Below are positions 8,529-16,829 of a stretch of 64,000 bases of DNA, in pieces. Below the pieces are notes generated by a model. That model did no database searches. It had not been told where the DNA came from and was given only the letters and a program-made list of their open reading frames with translations. The stretch spans positions 62,001 through 126,000 of the forward strand of contig JAGYIR010000011.1 in assembly GCA_018402525.1 (NCBI GenBank). Direction: 5' to 3'. Source of the stretch: Crocinitomicaceae bacterium (lineage in GTDB: Bacteria; Bacteroidota; Bacteroidia; Flavobacteriales_D; Crocinitomicaceae). Numbering within the stretch: the first letter of the stretch is position 1; every line of letters begins with the position of its first letter. A program made the position numbers and the translations under genes.

Positions 8529-10061
8529 ATGAGTACAGCGAGCAAAATATATGATTTTGTCATCATTGGAAGTGGAATAGGGGGATTGATCTCCGCTGTT
8601 TTACTTGCGATGGAAGGTAAATCTGTCATGGTGCTCGAGAAAAATCACCAAATCGGTGGAAGTCTTCAGGTGTTCAGTCGTGATAAACGTGTATTCGATA
8701 CAGGCGTGCACTACATCGGCAGCCTAGACGAAGGAGAAAACCTCTATCAGATTTTTAAATATGTTGGCATTCTCGACGATCTAAACATGTACCGAATGGG
8801 CGATGATTGTTACGATTTGATTCGCTTAGCGGATGGATCTTCATTCAAGCATGGACAAGGATACGAGCAATTCAAAAAAGGTTTGTACACTGATTTTCCA
8901 GATGAAAAAGAGGCGATCGATCAATTTTGCGACAAATTACAGGAGTATTGTAGCTATTTTCCGCTTTACAACTTGGAAATGTATGATCCTGCGAAGAAAA
9001 ATTACATCGATTCACCTGATTTACTTACGTTGAGCGGGTGGGATTTTGTCACTTCTATCACTTCAAACAAAAAAATGCAATCGGTATTGTTGGGCAATGG
9101 TCATTTATACGCTGGAGATTACAAACGAACCCCATTCTTTGTGGTAGCCTTAATCATGAACAGTTACCTCAAAGGCAGTTACCGCATGGTTGACGGGGGA
9201 TCGCAAATCGCCAAAGCGTTACAGAAGAGGTTGCGTCAGTTGGGTGGAGAAGTGCTGAAGCATCAAGAAGTTATTGGTGCGGTAAGCGATGAACAGGGGA
9301 TTGTGGCGGTATCGACAAAAGTAGGTGATATATTTCATGGCAAAAATTTCATTTCGAATGTGCATCCGCGACAAACGGTTAAAATGTTTGGAGAAGAACG
9401 TTTTCGTCCAGCCTATATGAAACGACTGGAGAATTTGAAAGATACCGTTTCGTCATTTATGCTCTATTTATCGTTGGAGGAGGATCGTTTCCCTTTTCTC
9501 AATCACAACGTGTACGCCTATGCGAATGATAATGTTTGGGATTCGGTAGAATATAATTCTGAGACGTGGCCTCAGGCGATGTTCATTTGTACACCTCCTT
9601 CGAAAAATCAAAACGATTTCGCAACTTCGCTCTCTGTCATGTGTTACATGGATTTCAGTGAAGTTAAGCGCTGGGAGTCATCGTTTAACACGGTGTCAAT
9701 TTCTGATGGAAGAGACGAAACCTACCATGCATTTAAAAAACGAAAAGAAGAACAGGTCATCTGTAAATTGGAAGAAATTTATCCTGATATTCGCAGTGCG
9801 ATTAAGGGTGTGTACAGTTCGACACCGCTGACATATAGGGATTATATCGGGACAGAAAACGGTTCGTTGTATGGCATTGAAAAAGACGTGAATACCATCA
9901 TGATCTCAAAAATGCACGCAAAAACGAAACTGCCAAATGTGTATCAGACGGGACAAAACCTGGTCTTTCATGGTATCTTAGGTGCTTCGATAGGTGCTTT
10001 GGTGACGTGTTTTCATTTTTTGGATGAAAAGGAACTGATAGAAAGAATAAAATCTGCTTAA
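8529..10061 (+). CDS. CrtI/RetSat-like FAD-dependent oxidoreductase, second copy
   Basis: This 510-aa flavoenzyme has GSGIGG (G14, G16, G19) and the FDTGVHYIG stretch that is characteristic of retinol-saturase/carotenoid-isomerase relatives. Its C-terminal FAD motif is GQNLVFHGILGASIGA. It is a paralogue of the gene at 3116-4708 and flanks the exporter fusion on the other side. ATG 8529 lies one base after the exporter stop; an in-frame start at 8478 would overlap that gene by 50 bp and add 17 residues not seen in the family, so I rejected it. The likely role is a redox step on the polyene or on an alkyl-aryl partner; the substrate is not determinable. Confidence 0.85.
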   Translation: MSTASKIYDFVIIGSGIGGLISAVLLAMEGKSVMVLEKNHQIGGSLQVFSRDKRVFDTGVHYIGSLDEGENLYQIFKYVGILDDLNMYRMGDDCYDLIRLADGSSFKHGQGYEQFKKGLYTDFPDEKEAIDQFCDKLQEYCSYFPLYNLEMYDPAKKNYIDSPDLLTLSGWDFVTSITSNKKMQSVLLGNGHLYAGDYKRTPFFVVALIMNSYLKGSYRMVDGGSQIAKALQKRLRQLGGEVLKHQEVIGAVSDEQGIVAVSTKVGDIFHGKNFISNVHPRQTVKMFGEERFRPAYMKRLENLKDTVSSFMLYLSLEEDRFPFLNHNVYAYANDNVWDSVEYNSETWPQAMFICTPPSKNQNDFATSLSVMCYMDFSEVKRWESSFNTVSISDGRDETYHAFKKRKEEQVICKLEEIYPDIRSAIKGVYSSTPLTYRDYIGTENGSLYGIEKDVNTIMISKMHAKTKLPNVYQTGQNLVFHGILGASIGALVTCFHFLDEKELIERIKSA

Positions 10062-10089
10062 GTTGGCAGATGTTTAAATTGAATTGAGA

Positions 10090-11322
10090 ATGACAAATGA
10101 TTTTGATGTTGTTGTAATCGGTGCTGGCCCTTCTGGGTCCGTTGCTGCTGCGCGCTTGATGCAAGATGGGTTCACTGTGCTGGTTTTGGAGAAAATGGAA
10201 TTTCCACGATTTGTAATTGGAGAGAGCTTATTACCGCAGTGCATGAATTATTTGGAAGCGGTTGATTTACTTTCGAGTGTCGATCGTCTTGGATTTCAAA
10301 TAAAAACTGGGGTGGCCTTTTTTCACAACAACCAGGTGTGTGATTTTCTATTTAAGGAGCGCTTTTCTGAAGGTTGGGATTATACTTTTCAGGTCAAACG
10401 AGCGGAATTTGATCATGCGCTAATCAAAGAAACGGAGCGAAAAGGAGCTGTGGTTGAATTTGGTGCAACAGTCACAAATGTGGTGACATCGGAAGAACAA
10501 CAAATCGTAACCTATACAAATAAGGAGGAGACCGAAAAGTCGATTCGTACACGATTCGTCATGGATGCCAGTGGTTATGGACGAGTCCTGCCTCGAATGT
10601 TCGATATGGAAGTCCCTGTGAGTTCACCTCCGCGAGGAGCGATTTTTTCGCATGTTCAAGACACCAAACGTTCAACAAAAGCTTCAGAAAACATATTTGT
10701 ATTTGATTTCAACAACAATACTTCTTGGATTTGGTCGATTCCTTTCTCAGATGGAACAGCATCCGTAGGTGTGGTTGGGAATACCGACTTCATTATCGAG
10801 TGCGGAGAAAACGGTGGTGAAAAATTCAAAGAGCTAGTGGATAATTTCCCGGGATTAAACGGACGATTTAAAGGAGAAGAGTATATTTTCGAACCAAAGC
10901 AGATCCTCAATTACGCTGTTTCTGTGAAGAAAATGTACGGAACTGGATTTGTGTTGTGCGGAAACAGCACGGAGTTCCTAGATCCGATTTTTAGTTCTGG
11001 AGTGACTTTAGCAATTGCTTCTGGTTACGAAGCTGCTGATCTCGTTGTAAAGCACTTAGACGGCAAACCTGTCGATTGGGAAAACGATTACGAAAAACGT
11101 ATAAAACATGGTATTGATGTGTTCAGAAGTTACGTTGAGGCCTGGTACAACGGCGATTTACACACCATTTTCTTTGTCGACGAAGGAAGCTTTGAGTTCA
11201 AAACGCAAATTTGCTCTGTTTTAGCGGGTTATGTGTGGGATCAAACGAATCCATTTGCGAAGAAGCACAAGACGGTGTTGAAGACGTTAGCGAAGGTGAT
11301 TAAGATTAGAGACGGGGAGTAG
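10090..11322 (+). CDS. FAD-dependent halogenase-like monooxygenase
   Basis: This 410-aa protein has the Rossmann motif GAGPSG (11-16), the segment FPRFVIGESLLP (38-49) typical of flavin-dependent halogenases, and a lysine (K72) in IKTGVAFF at the position of the catalytic Lys. W213-I-W215-S-I217-P218 is an exact WxWxIP motif, which marks halogenases and is proposed to block monooxygenation. DASGYGRVL (159-167) is also typical. Some flexirubins are chlorinated, so aryl-ring chlorination is a plausible job, though geranylgeranyl-reductase-like relatives share the fold. ATG 10090 follows an in-frame TTG at 10084; I prefer the ATG. It ends the rightward pigment operon, 28 bp after the preceding gene. 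Confidence 0.75.
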   Translation: MTNDFDVVVIGAGPSGSVAAARLMQDGFTVLVLEKMEFPRFVIGESLLPQCMNYLEAVDLLSSVDRLGFQIKTGVAFFHNNQVCDFLFKERFSEGWDYTFQVKRAEFDHALIKETERKGAVVEFGATVTNVVTSEEQQIVTYTNKEETEKSIRTRFVMDASGYGRVLPRMFDMEVPVSSPPRGAIFSHVQDTKRSTKASENIFVFDFNNNTSWIWSIPFSDGTASVGVVGNTDFIIECGENGGEKFKELVDNFPGLNGRFKGEEYIFEPKQILNYAVSVKKMYGTGFVLCGNSTEFLDPIFSSGVTLAIASGYEAADLVVKHLDGKPVDWENDYEKRIKHGIDVFRSYVEAWYNGDLHTIFFVDEGSFEFKTQICSVLAGYVWDQTNPFAKKHKTVLKTLAKVIKIRDGE

Positions 11323-11503
11323 ACTACAAGAGCCAAGACTGTAAGGGTCAAGACTTGTATTTTTGAACTGTCATATTCTATATTAGAACCTCATAGTTGC
11401 GTATCGAGCATCGGTCATCGAGCTTGTCGAGATGCGAGATGCGAGATGCCGAAACGAAGAAAAATTAAGTCTTGTTATCTTGACTCTTGAAGTCTTGAAT
11501 CTC
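11323..11503. repeat. Nested intergenic inverted repeat (outer AAGACTT arms, inner TCGAG core)
   Basis: This spacer between convergent genes has outer arms rich in CAAGACT/AGTCTTG: CCAAGACTGTAAG at 11333-11345, CAAGACTT at 11349-11356, and AAGTCTTG at 11467-11474. At the centre (11411-11434) is a core containing CATCGAGCTTGTCGAGATG, followed by a short GCGAGAT tandem. The same core recurs at 15501-15594 and 21725-21755, and the outer arm recurs at 58265-58277. It may act as a bidirectional terminator. No gene was seen here. Confidence 0.7.
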
Positions 11504-12541
11504 TCATTGCCCGTAGATCCCAATAAACATCGTTCCATTCTCCGTAATATACGCACGATACATTCCTGCAGTATTGAACGGCATAGCGACATTTCCATTT
11601 TTATCCAGGCCAATAAGTCCACCAGAGCCACCTATTTCAGTTTGTTTACGAATTACTTCTGCTGTCGCTTCTTCAAGCGTTAATCCTTTGTATTCCATCA
11701 AGGCACAGACATCGTAAGCGACAACGTTTCGCATGAAAAATTCCCCATGTCCCGTGCATGAGATTCCAGCAAAGTCGTTGGCATACGTTCCTGCTCCAAT
11801 AATGGGTGAATCGCCGACTCTGTTGTAGCGCTTGTTGGTCATTCCACCAGTGGAAGTCCCTGCGGCAATGGTTCCTTGATTGTCCAGTGCTACAGCACCA
11901 ACAGTTCCAAATTTTTTATCTTCAATGTAATCGATATTGAATTCATCTTCAGATGAGTCGACACTTCCTTGGTCACCATCGTGATCCAAGACCATTTTTT
12001 CTTTTTCCTGTACGCGTTTAAGCTGCTTGTGGCGGACATCGCTTCTAAAATAGGAAGTGTCGACAATTTCTACACCTTGACTTGCGGCAAATTCTTCCGC
12101 TCCAGCGCCGGTCAACAAGACATGTTCAGACTTCTCCATGACAGCAATAGCTGCATCTATTGGGTTTTTAATTGTACTGACTCCCGCAACGGCACCAGCA
12201 TTCTTATCCGAACCTCGCATAATCGAGGCATCCATTTCTTGTGTTTCTTTATTCGTGTAAACGGCACCTTTTCCAGCATTAAAAAGAGGTGAGTCCTCCA
12301 TAATGTTGATGGCCGCTTTCACAGCTTCAGTGCTTGTTTTTCCTGATTTTAGCTGGTTGTAGCCAGCGAGTAAAGCTTCTTCTAGTTTGTCATGGTATGC
12401 TTTCTCCTTTTCAGGAGTCATGTTCTTTTTCAGAATGGTTCCAGCACCGCCGTGGATGACTAAAATGATCTTTGAGGAATCGCTTTGCGCGAAGGTAGAA
12501 GTAATTGTGGACATAAGGACAAGGAAGAAAATTGTTTTCAT
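11504..12541 (-). CDS. Isoaspartyl peptidase / L-asparaginase (Ntn hydrolase), exported
   Basis: This 345-aa type 2 asparaginase-family protein starts with a signal peptide (residues 1-18, ending STFAQ), so it probably acts in the periplasm. The mature chain begins with VIHGGAG, the family signature. The autocleavage site is before T213 in FGTVGAVALD, which becomes the N-terminal nucleophile of the beta subunit, and AGTSTGGMTNK follows. The enzyme cleaves beta-aspartyl dipeptides and L-asparagine. It is a single gene, convergent with the pigment operon across a repeat-filled spacer. The linker before the cleavage site is acidic and may be mobile. The family assignment is firm; the preferred substrate is not. 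Confidence 0.92.
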   Translation of the reverse strand: MKTIFFLVLMSTITSTFAQSDSSKIILVIHGGAGTILKKNMTPEKEKAYHDKLEEALLAGYNQLKSGKTSTEAVKAAINIMEDSPLFNAGKGAVYTNKETQEMDASIMRGSDKNAGAVAGVSTIKNPIDAAIAVMEKSEHVLLTGAGAEEFAASQGVEIVDTSYFRSDVRHKQLKRVQEKEKMVLDHDGDQGSVDSSEDEFNIDYIEDKKFGTVGAVALDNQGTIAAGTSTGGMTNKRYNRVGDSPIIGAGTYANDFAGISCTGHGEFFMRNVVAYDVCALMEYKGLTLEEATAEVIRKQTEIGGSGGLIGLDKNGNVAMPFNTAGMYRAYITENGTMFIGIYGQ

Positions 12542-12621
12542 GCACTGAAAGTATTTCTTTTTAGGCAGTTTAACAAGAGATAATCCGTTAAGTTATAATG
12601 AAATGTCAATATTCATTTCAA

Positions 12622-12800
12622 AGTCCTCCCCCTGCGCCCCCTCCAAAGGGGGAACGTGTCGAAACTAATTCTTCTTTGGGTATCCAATTTATTAGTATCA
12701 TAATTACCCGAAAAGATTTCACTTTTCGAAGTTAGATGTGGATTTCCCCCTTTGGAGTATAAGAAGCGAGAGCTTCTGATGGTAAAAGGGGGAGGATCAA
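12622..12800. repeat. C-rich/G-rich inverted repeat
   Basis: The spacer between asparaginase and trxB carries a C-rich arm (TCCCCCTGCGCCCCCTCC at about 12627-12644, then AAAGGGGGA) and a second arm at ~12743-12797 (CCCCCTTTGGAG ... AAAAGGGGGAGGAT). The second arm contains a small hairpin, AGAAGC-GAGA-GCTTCT, at 12762-12777. Runs of this type are scattered between genes in many Bacteroidota. There is no coding signal. Confidence 0.55.
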
Positions 12801-12833
12801 CATTAAATAAACTCAGTATTATTTAACGTTAAC

Positions 12834-13781
12834 CTATTCTTTTGAAGCTAAATAGCGCTCTGCATCTAAAGCAGCCATGCAACCAGTTCCCGCAGCTGTA
12901 ATTGCTTGACGATAGGTTTTATCAGCAGCATCACCAGCGACAAATACGCCAGGTACATTTGTTTTTGATGTTCCTGGTTGCGCATATTTAATGTAACCAG
13001 TTTCATCCAAATCGATGTAATCTTTGAAAATATCTGTGTTCGGTTTGTGCCCGATCGCCACGAAAAATCCAGTGCAAGGAATGTCTTTCTCTTCACCTGT
13101 TTGATTGTTCTTTACTCTCGCTCCTGTCACACCGTTATCGTCTCCAAGTACCTCAACCGTTTCCGTATTGAACAAAATCTCAATGTTTTTTGTGTTTTTA
13201 ACACGCTCTGCCATGATTTTCGAAGCTCTAAACTCATCCTTGCGCACGAGCATAGTGACTTTAGTACACAACTTTGAAAGGTAGTGCGCTTCTTCGCAAG
13301 CTGAATCACCAGCACCAACGATTACAACCTCTTGTCCACGGTAGAAGAAACCATCACACACCGCACAAGCAGAGACACCGCCACCCATTTTTAGGTAATG
13401 TTGTTCGCTTTCCAGTCCTAGGTATTTTGCGGAAGCGCCGGTTGAAATAATCACTGTTTCAGCGTGAATTTCCTTACCGTCTTCCACCCAACATTTGTGC
13501 ACATCACCTGAAAAATCAACTTTTGAAATAAAACCGAAACGAACATCCGTGTCAAAGCGCTTCGCTTGAGCTTCTAACTGAATCATCATTTCTGGGCCCG
13601 TTACACCATCAGGATAACCTGGAAAATTCTCGACTTCATTGGTGGTAGTCAACTGTCCACCTGGCTCCATACCTTGATACAAAACAGGCTTCATGTCTGC
13701 GCGAGCTGCGTAGATTGCTGCAGTATATCCTGCGGGACCTGAACCAATGATCAAACACTTTACTTTTTCTATTTCACTCAT
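12834..13781 (-). CDS. trxB: Thioredoxin-disulfide reductase
   Basis: This 315-aa protein is the usual length for low-Mr thioredoxin reductase. It has an FAD-binding GSGPAG (13-18), the redox-active C139-A-V-C142 followed by DGFF, an NADPH-binding GAGDS (157-161), and a C-terminal FAD motif ending in GDAADKTYRQAITAAGTGC. It passes electrons from NADPH to thioredoxin in the cytoplasm; a thioredoxin gene lies at 35726. It is monocistronic by spacing, with a promoter at 13822-13829. Nothing is missing from the active site. Confidence 0.96.
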   Translation of the reverse strand: MSEIEKVKCLIIGSGPAGYTAAIYAARADMKPVLYQGMEPGGQLTTTNEVENFPGYPDGVTGPEMMIQLEAQAKRFDTDVRFGFISKVDFSGDVHKCWVEDGKEIHAETVIISTGASAKYLGLESEQHYLKMGGGVSACAVCDGFFYRGQEVVIVGAGDSACEEAHYLSKLCTKVTMLVRKDEFRASKIMAERVKNTKNIEILFNTETVEVLGDDNGVTGARVKNNQTGEEKDIPCTGFFVAIGHKPNTDIFKDYIDLDETGYIKYAQPGTSKTNVPGVFVAGDAADKTYRQAITAAGTGCMAALDAERYLASKE

Positions 13782-13821
13782 GTCTTTATTGCTTAGCTAT
13801 TGATGTTAATTTTAATTGTCA

Positions 13822-13829
13822 CAAAAATA
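13822..13829 (-). promoter_or_regulatory. -7 box for trxB
   Basis: The reverse strand reads TATTTTTG, matching TAnnTTTG, about 40 bp upstream of the trxB ATG. No strong -33 TTG is visible. Confidence 0.45.
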
Positions 13830-13929
13830 ACTGTTTCCTACACATATGAAAGTAATTTAAGTTACACTTCAATACACGAATAGAAATTCAGCAATCCATG
13901 AATAAAATGGAATTGAATCCACGTTCTTT

Positions 13930-13959
13930 TTGTTATTGACGAAAAAGACACTACTTTTG
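13930..13959 (+). promoter_or_regulatory. Promoter of the SF2 helicase gene
   Basis: TTG at 13930-13932, a 19-bp spacer, then TACTTTTG at 13952-13959 form a full match to the Bacteroidota consensus. It is placed 26 bp before the ATG at 13986. Confidence 0.65.
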
Positions 13960-13985
13960 TACCCGCTTTTTGCGCCAATTACGAT

Positions 13986-15497
13986 ATGATAGATACAGAA
14001 CTTTACCAAGCTAAAACCCTTTATCCCTTTCAAGAATCCACGGTACACAAAATTCTTGATGAGTTTAGTAAAAGCGGGAAGGACTTTAACTTGTTGTTCC
14101 AATTACCTACGGGAGGAGGGAAGACTGTTATTTTTTCTGAGATAGCTAAGAAATACATTGAAGATTCAAAGGAGAAGGTGTTGATTTTAACACACCGAAT
14201 TGAACTTTCTGTGCAGACATCTAAGCAACTCAGCGCAATAGGCGTCAACAATAAAGTCATCAACAGCGAAGTCAAGGAGATTGAAAATCCAGATGATTAC
14301 CAGTGTTTTATTGCAATGGTGGAAACTCTGAACAATCGATTGAATGACGATGAGAATTTTATTGAAAACATTGGGTTGGTAATCGTTGACGAGGCGCACT
14401 ACAACAGTTTTAGAAAGATCTTTCAATTTTACCAAAACGCAAATATTTTAGGTGTTACGGCGACTCCATTAAGCAGTAACAAGGCACTTCCTCTTAACGA
14501 TAACTACAATAAATTGATCGTTGGGGAAAGTATTTCTTCGTTGATCGAGTCGGGTTATCTTGCTGATGCTGATTCGTATACGTACGATGTCAACCTCCAT
14601 GGATTGAAAATTGGATCTAATGGTGATTTCACGGTCAATAGTTCAGACGTTGTTTACGGTAATTACTTCATGCAAGAGAAATTACTTTTTGCTTATGAGG
14701 AAGTCGCTATAGGAGATAAAACATTGATTTTCAACTCAGGAATTGATACTTCTATTCGTGTAGAAGAGACATTTAAGAAGCGAGGATATAAAATTCGTCA
14801 CTTAGATTCGACATTTAGCGATAAAGATAGAAAAGACGTACTGAGTTGGTTTAAAGAGACTCCAGACGCTATTCTAACTTCAGTTGGAATTTTGACGACT
14901 GGATTTGATGAACCAACAGTGAATACGATTATTTTGAATCGCGCAACGCGTTCATTGACCCTGTATCATCAAATGATTGGGCGTGGATCGAGAAAATTGC
15001 CTAAAAAAGATCGTTTTAAACTAATTGACCTGGGGAACAATGTTCGTCGCTTTGGCTTATGGCAAGACTATATCAACTGGCAGGATGCGTTTGCTTTTCC
15101 AGATCGCTTTTTGGAATCGCGCTTGAGTGAGTCAGACGATATTGAATTTGAAGTTGAATTTGAATTTCCACGTGGTGCCGAAGATGTGATCAACGTTGAA
15201 GCACTTGACAGTTTTAACATCAAAGAAGTTTACTATGATTGTATTGATAATGGTCTAAAAGGTAAAGAGGCAGTTGAGAAATCGTTGGAGAACCATTTCA
15301 ACGTGATTCGTGATGCCGCTACAGATTATTTTCATGGATTGGAGATAATGGCGATATTACAAGATCATATTGAACATCGTTTAAAACACTATACAAAGTG
15401 CATCACGAAAAGCACACCTAATTACTACAAGTATATTATTGAGACCTATAACCGCCAGTTGCAACAGAAGTTGAGAGCTGTGTTGGATGATGAGTAA
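13986..15497 (+). CDS. DEAD/DEAH-box superfamily 2 helicase
   Basis: This 503-aa protein has the SF2 motifs in order: Walker A PTGGGKT (41-47), motif Ia THRIELS (69-75), DEAH (135-138) within VIVDEAHYN, motif III GVTATPL (156-162), and motif VI QMIGRGSRK in the second RecA-like domain. The ~120 residues after the helicase core are helical and not recognised. It resembles the stand-alone RadD/type III restriction-like helicases that remodel DNA or RNA; no methylase or nuclease partner is adjacent, so a restriction role is not supported. It has its own promoter and ends at an inverted-repeat pair. Confidence 0.85.
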   Translation: MIDTELYQAKTLYPFQESTVHKILDEFSKSGKDFNLLFQLPTGGGKTVIFSEIAKKYIEDSKEKVLILTHRIELSVQTSKQLSAIGVNNKVINSEVKEIENPDDYQCFIAMVETLNNRLNDDENFIENIGLVIVDEAHYNSFRKIFQFYQNANILGVTATPLSSNKALPLNDNYNKLIVGESISSLIESGYLADADSYTYDVNLHGLKIGSNGDFTVNSSDVVYGNYFMQEKLLFAYEEVAIGDKTLIFNSGIDTSIRVEETFKKRGYKIRHLDSTFSDKDRKDVLSWFKETPDAILTSVGILTTGFDEPTVNTIILNRATRSLTLYHQMIGRGSRKLPKKDRFKLIDLGNNVRRFGLWQDYINWQDAFAFPDRFLESRLSESDDIEFEVEFEFPRGAEDVINVEALDSFNIKEVYYDCIDNGLKGKEAVEKSLENHFNVIRDAATDYFHGLEIMAILQDHIEHRLKHYTKCITKSTPNYYKYIIETYNRQLQQKLRAVLDDE

Positions 15498-15500
15498 TCT

Positions 15501-15594
15501 CGGCATCTCGACAAGCTCGACGACCGAGCTAAATTAGTCAGGTAAATCGAGTTATACTTTTCCGGTAATCGGTCATCGAGCTTGTCGAGATGCC
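15501..15594. repeat. Inverted pair of the TCGAG core repeat
   Basis: Two copies of the core face each other: GGCATCTCGACAAGCTCG... at 15502-15526 and the matching ...CGAGCTTGTCGAGATGCC at 15569-15594, with ~42 bp between them. Together they can form a ~25-bp stem. The pair sits exactly between a rightward and a leftward gene, as a bidirectional terminator would. Confidence 0.75.
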
Positions 15595-15598
15595 TAGA

Positions 15599-16240
15599 TT
15601 ACCACTGCAATAAAATCTCCGTTGTATCAAAAGCCACAGTGATTGCTGAGTTTAACTCCGAAGAATTTCCAGGGAGTACGTATTGATACGAATAAACGGT
15701 ATTGCCGTCGTTGATACAGTAAACGGATGTGTCAATAGGACCAGAAATGCTGTACACACCTGTGGGACAGCATTCATCGCAATCCACCTTGCCTTGCTCA
15801 CGGTTGTATTGCACAAAACTAGAGGATGATGTTACAAAACGTAATTTCGCCCAAGATTTAGCCGTCGTGGCGTAATTTCTTATATTTCCATGCTCAACAG
15901 TTAAATCGGAAAAACTGATGTCCTCTTCGATTGAAAAGTAATTTTCCTTTTCGACTTTAATCTGATACTTTAACACGGTATTTCTAGGGAAAGAAAAACT
16001 GTAGGCCCCGTCACTAGAAGTAGTTGTTTCATCCAATAGTAGAACATTACTGCCACTCGCATCGACTTCATAAAGCGAAACAGTTGCCCCTGCGAGTCCA
16101 TTTGAGAACGTTTGATCTACAATTACCCCGTGTAAATCGAAATTTGCCTTCCCTTTTTTACAGCTAGAATTAACAGTTATTAACACGACTAAACCACAGA
16201 GGTAAATAGCCTGTTTTAATCGATTTTTATACCAATTCAT
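15599..16240 (-). CDS. Lipoprotein with carboxypeptidase-regulatory-like domain
   Basis: This 213-aa protein has a signal sequence and a lipobox (TVNSSC followed by KKG), so it is probably lipid-anchored. An N-terminal beta-sandwich region (FDLHGVIVDQTF ... GLAGATVSLYEV ... SDGAYSFSF) fits the CarboxypepD_reg-like fold common in Bacteroidota surface proteins. The C-terminal half has a CDECC cluster and is not recognised. The first ATG of the frame is at 16240; a TTG six codons upstream is less likely. It is convergent with the helicase and alone in its operon. Function unknown. Confidence 0.7.
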   Translation of the reverse strand: MNWYKNRLKQAIYLCGLVVLITVNSSCKKGKANFDLHGVIVDQTFSNGLAGATVSLYEVDASGSNVLLLDETTTSSDGAYSFSFPRNTVLKYQIKVEKENYFSIEEDISFSDLTVEHGNIRNYATTAKSWAKLRFVTSSSSFVQYNREQGKVDCDECCPTGVYSISGPIDTSVYCINDGNTVYSYQYVLPGNSSELNSAITVAFDTTEILLQW

Positions 16241-16364
16241 GCTACCGAAATTACGCAATTAAAAGTAAATTGTTAATATGTTTTTATACATTTTTTTTTA
16301 CTTTATGAACCAACTCAGCGAATGATTTTCATATATTAGCGCTATAACTTAAATTATTATTATT

Positions 16365-16766
16365 ATGTCAGAAGTAAACAATGGAACACAACCACAAGGG
16401 AAACAAATTGGAATTGCTGGATTTGTACTAGCACTTGTAACCTTGGTATTGTCTAATTGGATCGCAGCTCTTTCAGTTGCAGCTATAATCACTGGTGGAA
16501 GTGGTTGGCTAATGTATGTATGGTTAGTACTTGCTATTGTAAGTGTTGTACTAAGTGGTATGGCAATGTCAAAACTAGGGAAAACAGGCGGTAAAAAAGG
16601 TTTAGCGGTTGCTGGATTGGTTATCGGTATTGTTTCTGTAGTTTGGTCAGGAATTCTTGTTGCTGGATTGTCTATCGCAGCTTCAGCTTCAAGTGACTTA
16701 GGAAGTGAGTGGCAAGATGCCATGGACCAGTTAGAGCAGTCTTTAGAAGATGCTAATAACGAGTAA
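16365..16766 (+). CDS. DUF4190-like small membrane protein
   Basis: This 133-aa protein has hydrophobic segments at about residues 16-40, 46-66 and 78-105, a GKKGLAVAGLVIG stretch between the second and third, and an acidic C-terminal tail. The glycine-rich repeats resemble DUF4190 membrane proteins. It heads a run of four small membrane genes. A hairpin with a GCAA loop lies just after the stop and may limit read-through into the next gene. The function of the family is unknown. Confidence 0.7.
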   Translation: MSEVNNGTQPQGKQIGIAGFVLALVTLVLSNWIAALSVAAIITGGSGWLMYVWLVLAIVSVVLSGMAMSKLGKTGGKKGLAVAGLVIGIVSVVWSGILVAGLSIAASASSDLGSEWQDAMDQLEQSLEDANNE

Positions 16767-16787
16767 GAAAAACTAGTTAATATGTTG

Positions 16788-16820
16788 CAACCCTCTGAGC
16801 AATCAGGGGGTTGTTTCGTT
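16788..16820 (+). terminator. GNRA-loop hairpin, probable terminator/attenuator
   Basis: CAACCCTCTGA (16788-16798), loop GCAA, and TCAGGGGGTTG (16803-16813) form an 11-bp stem with one T-G wobble. TTTCGTTT follows. It lies between two small membrane-protein genes and supports placing the next start at 16830 rather than at an upstream in-frame ATG (16797 area or 16782). The T tract is interrupted, so termination may be partial. Confidence 0.6.
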
Positions 16821-16829
16821 TGGAGCGAC

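Noticed and set aside
11431-11449. Short GCGAGAT tandem as a possible CRISPR or VNTR array
   Set aside because: Only two to three units of 7 bp, no spacers, no cas genes.
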